NCBI GenBank assembly: GCA_024867545.1
Contig: JANFNE010000008.1
Location: 1,076,501-1,140,500, forward strand
From: Phytopythium helicoides
Taxonomy: Eukaryota > Oomycota > Peronosporomycetes > Pythiales > Pythiaceae
DNA: 64,000 nt
Direction of reading: 5' to 3'
In this document: one piece after another, positions 19,964 to 29,279 of the stretch
Numbering within the stretch: the first letter of the stretch is position 1
Layout: the number at the start of each line of letters is the position of its first letter
Translations under genes and position numbers: made by a program
Notes under the pieces: generated by a model
Told to the model about the DNA's origin: nothing
Database searches by the model: none
The model's input: only the letters and a program-made list of their open reading frames with translations

Positions 19964-21487
19964 ATGTTCAAGAGCGGCGTCTCCTCCTTAGCGTCGACCT
20001 CCCCGCCGATTATCGACATGTCGCCTGGGCTCAGCAGCGGTGGCATGCCATCGTCGGTTTTTGCGACTGCAGGCGGGATCAACGTGTATGTCGACTCGTT
20101 CCCGGAACCTACACAGTCGACGGACAGTCGGTTCCTGCTCTACAAGCCTAGGCGTGTGCTTGGTCTCGGCGCTGTTGTTGCAATCACCTACTTCTTTGGC
20201 TGTGGTGGACCGCTCGGAACTGAACCACTCGTGGCTCAGGTTGGCCCTCTACTCGCAGTGATCAGCCTCATTGGGTATTGGCTGTTCGTGACGCTGCCTT
20301 TTGCGGCAACTGTGGCGGAGCTGAGCTCTGCTTTTCCGGACGACGGTGGCTTCGCGGTGTGGGTGCTCAATGCCTTCGGCCCGTTCTGGGGATTTCAAAT
20401 CGGCTATTGGTCTGTAACTAGCGGCATCCTCAACTCAGCAATGTATCCCGGTCTACTTCTCTCGATTCTCAAAGACCTAGGAGGCTATGGTGATCTGGGT
20501 GGAGGTATCGAATATGCTCTCCAGATTTCAATTGGCTTGGTGCTCGCTGCTCCAGCATTTGCGAGCAGTGGCTTCGTTGGACGAGGGGCGATAGGGTTGC
20601 TTGCCATCGTCTGGATTCCGCTGCTTGTGTACCTTGTTTGGGGGTTCGCTCACTCGACCCATTGGGAGGTTTTCAGTGACCCCAGCCCACGAAATGACAA
20701 CGAAGAAAGCAGTGAGCTCGACTGGGATTCGCTGCTCAATACGCTTTTCTGGAACTTTGACGGCATCCACATGGCCTCCGTCTTCGCTGGGCAAGTGGCC
20801 AACCCAGCGCGAGTGTACACACGAGCCATTCCAGCCATCGCTGCACTGATCATCCTGACATATGTACTTCCAATCTTGGCTACGACAGCAACCAACGCAC
20901 TCGACTGGCAGCTTTTTGATCGTGGAGCGTACGTTATCGCTGCCCAAGCTCTTGGTGGCGACGTGCTGCGTGTACTTATGGTAATTTCAACCATCGCGAC
21001 GACTGCAGGGCTCTACATCTCCAATCTGTACTGCAAGTCTCTTGAGACTGCCGGGATGGCCGAGTACTGTCTACTTCCTCGTGTTTTTGGCAAGCGCAAC
21101 GATCGGTGCGGTAGTCCACACCTTGGCGTACTCGTGACACTTGTGCCGACGTTGGCGCTGACCGGAGTCAACTTTGATATCCTGCTGCCTGTGACCAATG
21201 TGTTCGCTAGTCTTGTGGCGCTGTTGATTCTCGGGAGCAACATTCAGCTCCGACTCGCTCTCCCGTTCATTTCACGACCAGCTAAAGTTCCCGGTGGCTT
21301 TGTAGGCGTCTTTGCGATTTCGATTGTACCTGCTGCCGTCTTCGGCTACATCATCGTGTCAGCATTCGCTGCCGGTGGGTGGAAGAGTGCGTTATTGATC
21401 GCAGGATTTCTCTTCCCAGGACTCGTGTATGGCGCATACCAGGCGCGACAGCGAGCAGCTCGCACCGGCGGAGCTGCTACTTCGTAG
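19964..21487 (+). CDS. APC-superfamily permease, polyamine/amino-acid transporter type (copy 2)
   Basis: Intronless 507-aa transporter, paralogous to the preceding gene. Conserved segments include GCGGPLGTEP in helix 1, ELSSAFPDDGGFAVWVLNAF with GPFWGFQIGYWS, LFWNFDGIHMASVFAGQV and NPARVYTRA, and FISRPAKVPGG near helix 10. The long N-terminal tail (about 65 residues before helix 1) differs from that of copy 1, as does the loop after helix 6. ATG 19964 is the first Met of the frame. The LFWN motif and APC architecture resemble plant polyamine uptake transporters; the actual substrate could equally be a neutral or cationic amino acid. The tandem arrangement suggests local duplication, but the two proteins have diverged considerably. 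Confidence 0.88.
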   Translation: MFKSGVSSLASTSPPIIDMSPGLSSGGMPSSVFATAGGINVYVDSFPEPTQSTDSRFLLYKPRRVLGLGAVVAITYFFGCGGPLGTEPLVAQVGPLLAVISLIGYWLFVTLPFAATVAELSSAFPDDGGFAVWVLNAFGPFWGFQIGYWSVTSGILNSAMYPGLLLSILKDLGGYGDLGGGIEYALQISIGLVLAAPAFASSGFVGRGAIGLLAIVWIPLLVYLVWGFAHSTHWEVFSDPSPRNDNEESSELDWDSLLNTLFWNFDGIHMASVFAGQVANPARVYTRAIPAIAALIILTYVLPILATTATNALDWQLFDRGAYVIAAQALGGDVLRVLMVISTIATTAGLYISNLYCKSLETAGMAEYCLLPRVFGKRNDRCGSPHLGVLVTLVPTLALTGVNFDILLPVTNVFASLVALLILGSNIQLRLALPFISRPAKVPGGFVGVFAISIVPAAVFGYIIVSAFAAGGWKSALLIAGFLFPGLVYGAYQARQRAARTGGAATS

Positions 21488-22159
21488 GCAGAAAGTTCAC
21501 GTGGGGCGGAACGAACGCCGCGATTAGGAAGATTGTATAATAGTCATGACTTGGTCGACACTCTCAGAGGTGCTGCGTGTTCGAGTTTAGAGATGAACTA
21601 CCCAGAACGCAAGCCAGGCATGCCGGTGTTAAGCACCAACCCTCGGCTTGATGCACAGCACACACACCACGGGGATCTGACTGTGAGCAGTGGATAAATA
21701 GGTCAACCACGCAACTAGTTTTATGTGGCTCAATTCGTAGCACTACGGGGTCCAGATGACTGAATTTGAGTCAGATATCATCTACTTCATACTTAATTGT
21801 CTACAATCGGTTTGCGATATCTCCAGTGGTGTGAATCCCAGAGTCACAGCGGAGCACTGCACCGCTTGGTGAAGCTTGACACCATGGCGACAAGCTGCAG
21901 CAAGTCGCATAAGTTCCTTCCTTGTGACTCTTTCAAATAGAGCTTTCATGCAAATATGTCAGACCATGAGCTGACTGTTTTGGGGCAAATCCTTCAAACG
22001 TCTTGGTCTTCAATTGTCTCCCAATGGATTCTCCATGCAACGTTGGGAATGAATAACGATCATGTGCTGATTTACGTTGGGAATATTTGGGTTGAGATAT
22101 TCCGAATCGGATAAAGATGTTGAATTGAACGTCGCTGAGATATTTTGTGGTTAGTTGGA
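21488..22159. other. Intergenic, no gene seen
   Basis: Relatively AT-rich 672-bp stretch between permease copy 2 and the ankyrin relic. Short ORFs only. Confidence 0.45.
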
Positions 22160-23500
22160 TCATGACAACGCAACCAAACGGTTATTGCAAGCTTTGGATT
22201 CCAACGGCAAGCACCATTTCACTGTCAATCCTAAGAGCCTTGGCGTTAGTTCCGATGTCGAGAAGGTAATTGACAATTCAAGTGTCCACTCTCGGCAGCC
22301 CATGCTAAAGCCGTACCGTCGAGGTCGCTGCTGTACATAGCATTCACATCAACACCGTTCTCAATGAGGTAGGCCGCAATGCACCTTGAACAGCATCAGT
22401 CTAAGAAACACACCCGTCGAGCAAATCAGCGCCGCAGTCAACGAGGTACTTCGCTACATTCACGAGGCCATTTCCAGCGGCATAAATTAAAGTTGTCCAC
22501 CCGCTGTTGGTCAAAGCGTTCGAGCCTGCGCCTTAATCGATGAGGTACACTTCACGACGTCCAAGTGACCATTTGTAGCAGCCCATATCGACGCCATGCA
22601 GCCGTCAGTGTCGGTGGCGTTTACAACCGCACCAAAGTCAGACAGGAGCTTCACAACGTGTACAAGTCTGTTGTTTGAAGCCTCCATTAGCGCCGTTCTT
22701 CTCTTTTCGCCTCAAGAATTGACGTCTGCGCCGTCATTGAGAGCGCGTCGCACAACGCCGACGTCCCCATTCCTAGAAGCAGCAACCAATTCTTCCTGCA
22801 TCTCCACCGCGGCCTCGTCACCCCTCTTCATTCTTCGGTGATTTCTTCACTGCGCATTACGGTCCACCATAATCGGCCCGTGACCGAGTCCTGGTCGCGG
22901 CGAAAGCGAAACCTGTGGCACCCTCCTCCCTCCACACCCACCCAAATGTCACCTGTGCGCACCTATGGCTTCGCTCAGCCTGTGCTCGCTGACGGGCATG
23001 CTGCAGGCTGTCGCCCGTCGTTGTCAATATTATCAAAGCCGTCATTCCAACGTTGGCAGCAACATTCAGATCAGCACCATGGTCGACGAGGCACGTTACG
23101 ACCTCCTCTGAAGCCTTCATCAAAGCCGTCTATCCGTCGTTGGTACTTGCTTTCATTTCTGCACCATGATCAAGTCGCCAAACATAGCTCTGCGGAGCAC
23201 CTTTCATCAAAGTCATTCATCTATTGCTGGAAGAAGCATTCAAATCCGAGCCATGGTCGACGATATGCTTCACCTCGTCCAAGCTATCACATAGAGTAGT
23301 CTTAGCGTCCGAAGTTGCCGTCAGTGGTATTCGCACTCGCGCCGCTGCCAACGGTGCACGTCACAGAGTCCAAGTGACCTTCGTGTGCAGCCTGCACCAG
23401 CGCAATCGTTTCACCCCCACCTCTCACTGCACAAACTCGAACGTACTTTGCTGGAGAACTGCAGCAGATGCTCCGTCCGCGATGCGGCCGACACAACTCT
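22160..23500 (-). pseudogene. Decayed ankyrin-repeat protein gene
   Basis: Reading the minus strand from about 23500 to 22160, successive ankyrin-repeat pieces appear in different frames. In order they include LVQAAHEGHLDSV, CLVDHGADLNVAANVGMTAL, ELVAASRNGDVGVVRRALND followed by GADVN, LMEASNNRLVHVVKLLSDFG, AATNGHLDVVK, IYAAGNGLVNVAKYLVDCGA and LIENGVDVNA. Stops and frameshifts interrupt them (for example a TGA directly after the GADVNS segment), and no single ORF exceeds about 90 aa. An ATG at 22831 could once have started the distal block. The repeat spacing of ~33 residues is recognisable, so this was an ankyrin-repeat gene and is now non-functional unless an unusual splice pattern rescues it. 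Confidence 0.75.
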
Positions 23501-25253
23501 CTGTAGTGACTCCTTCGCGTTAGCGAAAGGCTTCTGCTAGCGAGTCACTCATCAACAAGACTGCTTCGCACACTGCACAGCAATTCCACGCACGCCAGGG
23601 CCAGCTTGGCTCGCAGCTCAAACTCAACGGTCGATCCGGAAGCAACAACCTCAGCACAAGAAGCATTTCATGTTGGCGATCTCAGAGGTGCAACGTGTTC
23701 TGGTTGAGCCTGAGTTACTTCAATCACGAGCTCTGATAATCGATGGACTGACTTTGTCGTGCGGGCGGAGGTTGACCCACAGCACCGCCGGTGCGGAACA
23801 GCACTACAGCTCCCATCCCCTAGGATTGGCGTAATCTCGACCGATCTCGAGCTCCGTGACTCACAGACCGTGAGGTCTCCCTCGTGGATTTTGAGTCCTT
23901 TTTTGCTTGCTCCTGCTGCTCTATTTGCTCACCTCGCGTTTGAGCAGATACTCGACTCGCCAAGTTCTCGTGCTCGTTCGACGTCCCGGGAACTGTTGCA
24001 CTGAAAACGAGCGCTTTTGCCTGTTGACGACTGGAGTCTCAGAGTAAAATCTGCGACTGGTGAAAAACATCGATGATTTCACTGATTGGACTAAAATTGA
24101 TAATACACGATTTTGATTCGCTAAAATGGAAAGGAGAGTCAGTCTACTGGACCAGGATTCGCCGCGATCTTCCGCCGTCGCCGCGCAGTCTCGCTCTGTC
24201 GATTGCGACTTCCGTGCGAGAGTTTGATTGATCTCAGCACGCCACGCAATGAACACACTCGTGAGAGCTCGCAGCCTTCTTTGCAGGCGACGCCTCGAAT
24301 CAGCACCCATCTAGTTATTCCAACCACGTCGTTGGAAGGACGGATTGGCTGCCGCCACTGCTCCATGACACGTGTTGGGTCAGTTGATGGCCAGTGAAAC
24401 TACTAAAACAATCACATGTGACTCGTAGAAAGAAAAACTCGCACTTTCTGCTTGAACGCCACGCTGACGCATTGGCTGCGCTCACAGTCACCGCCGAGTC
24501 GTCGACTTGAGTGCAGCCACCGCATCAGAGCCCTTCGGCCACCAGAAGGGGCGGCTCGCCATCAAAGCTCCGCTCCGGCGCAGCAGCAGCTCTCACGGTT
24601 TGGTGCAGTGCAAAGTAGGATTTTGACGGCCGACACCAAATCTACTGAACTTTTCGTTTCAAAGTTGAAGCTCGCGAATTTTCGAAAGTTCAAGGGAACC
24701 GGCTGTACTTCAAAGAGCTAACACATTGGTGACGCCACTTGGCCAAAACCCAAGCAACAACCCTCCGCCGCCTCCAAGCGGCAGCTCGCGCAGCATTTAA
24801 AGGCTTGTCGCGGGCTCACGCGCGATCCGCGCGTGAGCTCGTAAGGTCACTGGGGGCGACAGCGATCCGAGTCATCCCTTGCAGCGCCGCTGATTACTCC
24901 AAGCGACGCGTCACGGTGGTACTTGGCGCGCAAAATCTTCAGTACGAAGTCACTCGCGCTCAGTATACTGGCTCCAAAAATTGCCAGCTCCTCTGAATTC
25001 TTCCGTCGCTTATTGGCATGATTACGCTCCACGCGTACGCGCGCGAAATGCCCTCTTCTAATCCATATCCATCTGGATCTCTCGCGACCCATCTCGCCGT
25101 CCATGTATGCCAACATATGGCATCATAAATTCCACCAAATTATACCCCTCCCATCCCGATACACCCATCAGCCCGATGCGCTAATTCTACCCCACTGGGG
25201 CCGCGGCCCCCCATCGCTCCGCCATTTGCCGCTTTCCCCTCAAGCCCGCCGCC
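23501..25253. other. Intergenic 1.75 kb, no gene seen
   Basis: No ORF with recognisable content. It carries an 11-bp perfect inverted repeat at 24814-24838 and GCCAAT-type motifs in reverse orientation near 24352 and 24473. The right end is the promoter of the PX-RING gene. Confidence 0.4.
24814..24838. repeat. Perfect 11-bp inverted repeat with 3-bp loop
   Basis: GCTCACGCGCG, a loop of ATC, then CGCGCGTGAGC. It could form a stable hairpin in DNA or RNA. No neighbouring gene end explains it, so a terminator-like reading is not supported in a eukaryote. Confidence 0.6.
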
Positions 25254-26408
25254 ATGATGATGTTCCCGGCCGACGTGGCGCTCGCGGCCTCGCGCAGCAG
25301 GCGCAGGGCCAGCACGAGCGCCCGCAAGCGCGCGTTCGCCGAGGGCAAGGGCTCGGGCTCGGCCTCCACGCCGTTCGGCGGCTCGCGCAGCTTCTCGGGG
25401 CGCCGCAGCGCGCTCGGCGACGGCGACAAGGACGCGGCGGGCGGCGCGGCGCTGCCCGAGGCCATCGCGCTGCTGGAGCAGGTCAGCACGTCCTTTTCGG
25501 TCACCAAGCACCAGGCGGACGTGCGCTACGTCATGACGGTGCACCACAGCGCGCTGCGGCTCGCGTGGCGCCACGCGCGCTCCTTCGACGAGTACCGCAA
25601 GCTGCAGCAGCGGCTCATCAAGGTGCTCAGCCACGGACACTTCTGCAGCGCCGACTGCCCCTGGCTGTACACATTCCTGCGCAGCTACTTCCCAAAGAAG
25701 CACCTATTCAACTTTGGCGCAAGCGCTAGAGTCATCGAGGCGCGCAAGGAGACGCTCGCCAGGTTCTTCTCCACGCTGCAGGGATTCCTGCTCAACCGTG
25801 CCAACCACGTCTGCTCCGTCATGACCACCGCGTTCGCCGAAGAGCTCGTCGCATTCATCTACGGTGACGCGCTGAAGCAGCATGGGCTCGGAGAGTACCC
25901 GCTGTCGACCATTGCTTCGCTCTCCCCGGGCGACGCCGCCGCCGCTGTCGACGGAGATGGAATCACCACGCCGGCAGGAGTGCGCCGATCGCTGTCGCTC
26001 TCCATGACCCTGCGCAAGTCGGCCAGCGGGTCCATCTCGTTTGCAGACGACGAAGCCAGCGCTGTCGGCGGATTCTCGATCACGGAAGACGAGTGCTGCG
26101 CGCTGTGCGACTCGAGCCTCTCGGGCGAGGCCTTTGCCGCCTCGTCGATGCAGAGCTTGAGTCTCACAGTCACGGACTCGTCGCTGTCCGAGGACGACCC
26201 GCTTGAGCTCACCTATGGGTCGCTGCCCAACAGCTCCAGCATGAGCAGCGGGCTGTCCCGAGGCGCGAGCTCGCGCAGCAACGGGCGGACGCGCCGGTAC
26301 TACATCACGACGCTCGGTTGTGGTCATCAGTTCCACGACGAGTGCATCGTGCCAAGACTCAATGAGAGCATGACATGCCCCACGTGCGGTCACCGCGAGG
26401 TGAGCTGA
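25254..26408 (+). CDS. PX-domain and RING-type zinc finger protein
   Basis: Intronless 384-aa protein, plausibly a phosphoinositide-targeted E3 ubiquitin ligase on endosomal membranes. After a basic Ser-rich N-terminus (residues 1-70), a PX-like domain spans about 80-200, with RYVMTVHH, RSFDEYRKLQQRL, FPKKHLF and ARKETLARFFSTLQGFL. The C-terminus carries a split RING: CCALCDSSL near residue 283, a Ser-rich loop of about 65 residues, then LGCGHQFHDECIVPRL and MTCPTCGH (about 356-380). The spacing C-x2-C, C-x-H-x2-H-x2-C, C-x2-C fits RING-H2 apart from the long loop. Two ATGs (25254, 25257) start the frame. Ligase activity is inferred from the domain only. Confidence 0.8.
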   Translation: MMMFPADVALAASRSRRRASTSARKRAFAEGKGSGSASTPFGGSRSFSGRRSALGDGDKDAAGGAALPEAIALLEQVSTSFSVTKHQADVRYVMTVHHSALRLAWRHARSFDEYRKLQQRLIKVLSHGHFCSADCPWLYTFLRSYFPKKHLFNFGASARVIEARKETLARFFSTLQGFLLNRANHVCSVMTTAFAEELVAFIYGDALKQHGLGEYPLSTIASLSPGDAAAAVDGDGITTPAGVRRSLSLSMTLRKSASGSISFADDEASAVGGFSITEDECCALCDSSLSGEAFAASSMQSLSLTVTDSSLSEDDPLELTYGSLPNSSSMSSGLSRGASSRSNGRTRRYYITTLGCGHQFHDECIVPRLNESMTCPTCGHREVS

Positions 26409-26642
26409 CCGTCATCGACTTTTTCGACACCCCGACCTCCCACGTCACAACCGAGGACGGCTAGACGGAGACTAGTGCTGTATCTAAAGCCTCCGCGACA
26501 TCGCCTCTGGGTGCATCGCGGAGGACAGTGTGTAGTTTGAAGACGCATGGAGTGGGAGCTCCACTCGGCCCTTGTATATTTTTCGTCGTATAAGGATAAT
26601 AGCAAATCGCCGAGCGGAGCTCGCTACTCGCCCAATTCACGC

Positions 26643-27488
26643 TCACTTTTTGCGGTGGATGAACCACGTCGCGTCTCCCCACTGCTCCTGCGTCACCGTC
26701 ATTTCCTTCAGTAGCTCAAAGCTGCCAGTTGGGCCAGCCCCAGGCAGTGGATGCGTTGCAGTGATGACAATGGCACCCGCCTTGCAGCTCAGCGCGATTC
26801 GTGACGCCAAGTCTCGTCGTAGCCTCTCGCTGAAACACGTCGAGTTGACAAACACGACATCCGCAGCGGCAGCACCGTTGGGCCACTCGCCCGCCGCGGC
26901 ATCTCCGAGTGCTAGCACAACGCGAGTACGCTTCTTCAGCTGGCTCAGGTGGAACTCGCCCTTGATCCGCTTGTCCCAAACTGTGAGCGCGCGCAGCGAG
27001 ATGGAATGCAGGCCTTCGAGCGCTTCAATGCCATACACGGCATCGAAGTCGTGGGCTAGCGCAGCTGCGAATACGGCCTTGCCACTTCCTGAGCCCAAGT
27101 CAAGGAAGATGCCGCCAGGCCGTGTAAGCACATGGAACCAGCGCTTGAGCACGTCCAGCACTCCTCGGAATGGGACGAACGCCACTTCGCCATACACGAA
27201 GCTCAGCGACTGCAGCTCCTTTGACTTTCGCTCTTGGTGAGACACTCGACGCGATTCAGCTAGAGGGAACGCGGTGAACAGCGCCTCAAACGCCTGCGCC
27301 TCCACATCGCCCTTGGTGGTAGCACTGCCATCGGTTTCGGCGTTGTTGTCAGCCGCTGGGATGGTAGCGAGCTCGCTCGAAGGATCAGTTGGCATTATCA
27401 ACAGCGGTCGAATACAGCGGAGTGGAGAAATTTCTCCTCGGAGAAATTGTGCGACGCCTGGATGAAAGATCGCGCTGCGTGTAGCCAT
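26643..27488 (-). CDS. DOT1-like SAM-dependent methyltransferase
   Basis: Predicted 281-aa enzyme with the DOT1 fold (histone H3-K79 methyltransferase family). The open frame extends upstream only to a GTG; ATG 27488 is used, with a second in-frame ATG at 27395. Motifs are VYGEVAFVPF (98-107), motif I DLGSGSGKAVFAAAL (130-144) for S-adenosylmethionine, GIEALEGL (153-160), and VFVNSTCF (212-219), equivalent to the VNN/VNST loop of DOT1 enzymes. The protein is short, essentially only the catalytic core. Oomycetes have many small DOT1-like genes, so a histone substrate is not certain. Degraded relatives occur at 30785, 53967 and 58758 in this window. Confidence 0.84.
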   Translation of the reverse strand: MATRSAIFHPGVAQFLRGEISPLRCIRPLLIMPTDPSSELATIPAADNNAETDGSATTKGDVEAQAFEALFTAFPLAESRRVSHQERKSKELQSLSFVYGEVAFVPFRGVLDVLKRWFHVLTRPGGIFLDLGSGSGKAVFAAALAHDFDAVYGIEALEGLHSISLRALTVWDKRIKGEFHLSQLKKRTRVVLALGDAAAGEWPNGAAAADVVFVNSTCFSERLRRDLASRIALSCKAGAIVITATHPLPGAGPTGSFELLKEMTVTQEQWGDATWFIHRKK

Positions 27489-27930
27489 ATTGAACGTTCT
27501 CCATGTGGCGCTTTGGCAACAGACGATCGTGAAACTGTAGCCATGCCATGTTGAAGTGGGGATTCCGCCTATCACACGCGCGTATTTGCGGAATTGGAGG
27601 CTAGGGATGCCAGACTTGCAGCGACTGTCCGTTGCAAGTTCGGTCCCGATTCAATTCTCTCACTTTCACATCTGCTTCGTCCTCAACAACCACACATCAG
27701 CGACAGGTAAGGCGAAGCACAAGGTGAGTTGATAGGACAGCAGTAGAAATGAAGGCACGGTAGCGGTAGCATCAGCGGTAGAAGCAGAAGTAGACGTAGA
27801 AGTCGAGCCGTAGTAGGCAGCTTTCGGAATCTCCAGCATCGCCTCAAGACCACGCAAATCGGCCACTCATCGAGCATCCCAGCCAAAAGGTACCGCACAC
27901 TCACCTGCAAGCCTTTGCCTGCCCTGGCAT

Positions 27931-28128
27931 ATGCTTGCCAAGACCCTCCATGTGTGTCAAGTCTCCAAGGATGCCTCCTCCTCAAGTCTCCTAGGATCCA
28001 AGGATGTCTCTCCGACCCAAGCCTTCAAGAATTACTTTCCGACTCAAGCCTCCAAGGATGTCTCTCCGACCCAAGCCTCCAAGAATGACTTTCCGACCCA
28101 AGCCTTCCTTCAAATCACTACAAGGTAA
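27931..28128 (+). CDS. Small repeat-bearing ORF, hypothetical
   Basis: 65-aa ATG-initiated ORF. Its core is four nine-residue repeats of the form SKDVSPTQA / FKNYFPTQA. No signal peptide, no recognised domain and no clear promoter. The repeat keeps a 27-bp (in-frame) period, which is compatible with translation but could also be chance in a tandem array. Listed as doubtful. Confidence 0.25.
   Translation: MLAKTLHVCQVSKDASSSSLLGSKDVSPTQAFKNYFPTQASKDVSPTQASKNDFPTQAFLQITTR
27997..28104. repeat. 27-bp tandem repeat, four units
   Basis: Four units begin at 27997, 28024, 28051 and 28078, each ending in the shared half CCGACYCAAGCC. Units 1 and 3 are identical; units 2 and 4 are variants of each other. 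Confidence 0.85.
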
Positions 28129-28492
28129 TTGTTTGTCAAGACTCAAGATCTCTCCCAAGCTGCTCAGCACTACGACTTAGCCCCCGCAAACCAAGAGCGT
28201 TGCCAGCTAAACCTTCCTCATCCCAAGTCGAGCCACCACCTGTCCATTCAGTACCCGACCGAGCTAGATCGTAACGCCATGCGATAACAAACAACAACGC
28301 TTGCACATTTGACTCGTGTGATCTTGATATGCACTGTTACGTTCAACAAGTTGTCCCTCCTCGACGAATACAGTACGATGCACTAACTGTTTGAGGCTAC
28401 TGAGGGCCATACAGTCATGGATCGCAGCTCACGATTTGTGCATCAGCTTCCACTCTCAAGATCGCGCGCCACTCTGATTTCTTTGCAGACGT

Positions 28493-29022
28493 TCAGAAGT
28501 CGTCGTCATCATCGTCCTCCTCGTCACTGAAGTACGTTCGCCGCTTCATCTACAAAGCACCACGAGGTGCGTCAACTTCCACCACGCAACCAAATTCACG
28601 AACCCAAACTCCGGCGTCCGTACCGTGACCTTGGTGCGCTGCTTCTCCTCGGTCACGCCGACCTGGTTGAGCAGGTCGATGAGCTTGTCCTCGTCGATCT
28701 TGGCCGCGAGCTGTCCGCGCTGCGCCATCTGGATCACCATGTCCTCAATGGCGCGCGCCTTGTCGGGCTTCACAATGGCTATCCGCGACACTGCCAGCAC
28801 ACCTCTGCGTCATCCACGAATCATCGTATCTCCAACCCCGACGACGACGTACGGCGCTCGCGGGCCTCGGGCTGCAGCACCTGCGACACGAGCGACGCGC
28901 GCATCTGCTCCTGCTCCCTGCTCGGCCGCACCTGCTCGTCAGTCGCGGCGCCTCCCTCCGTATCCAAAGCCTCCACCGCACTGCTGCTTCTGCTGCTGCG
29001 CCTGCATCTGCTCGACCGACAT
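28493..29022 (-). CDS. PDCD5: PDCD5 / TFAR19 homologue (four exons found, 5' end uncertain)
   Basis: DNA-binding PDCD5-family protein, implicated elsewhere in apoptosis and chaperonin interaction. Exons are 29022..28982, 28917..28853, 28790..28624 and 28549..28493, with introns of 64, 62 and 74 bp. Joined, they give 109 aa: MSVEQMQAQQQKQQEQEQMR, then ASLVSQVLQPEARERLSRIA, IVKPDKARAIEDMVIQMAQR, a GQLAAKIDEDKLIDLLNQVG stretch, and an acidic C-terminus (MKRRTYFSDEEDDDDDDF). RLSRIAIVKPDKA matches the RLSNLALVKPEK core of animal PDCD5. The animal protein is ~125 aa with an extra N-terminal helix. The sequence just upstream of 29022 (GGAP before the Met, preceded by a CAG acceptor) suggests a further first exon that I could not locate. 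Either the start is MSVEQ or the first exon is missing. Confidence 0.8.
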
Positions 29023-29279
29023 GGGCGCTCCGCCTGGCGTCTACACGCGCACGAAGAGCAGGGGACGCGGCCCAGCGCGCTCTCGGCGTCAGTACATCAC
29101 TCCATATTGCGCTGCAGCCGCCGCAACGCACGCTCATGATCGCCGCTTTCCTCCCTTGCTGCTTCTTGGCTGGTTCCAGATTGACTGCGATGACCAGCGG
29201 ACACTAGGATACATTCGCTTTAGTGACATAGTTGACTTGAGCCCACTATGGCGCCACTGCAACTTCCGCCGAGAAGGTG

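Larger units (their letters stand above)
27489..28492. other. Intergenic with a 27-bp tandem repeat
   Basis: About 1 kb between the DOT1-like promoter and the PDCD5 3' end. A small ATG ORF (27931-28128, 65 aa) is built around the 27-bp repeat, and a GGTAG-rich low-complexity patch lies near 27757-27800. No other gene is supported. Confidence 0.45.

Noticed and set aside
28546..28800. Single-exon 84-aa gene
   Set aside because: It is PDCD5 exon 3 reading through into introns on both sides; splicing with flanking exons restores the family sequence.
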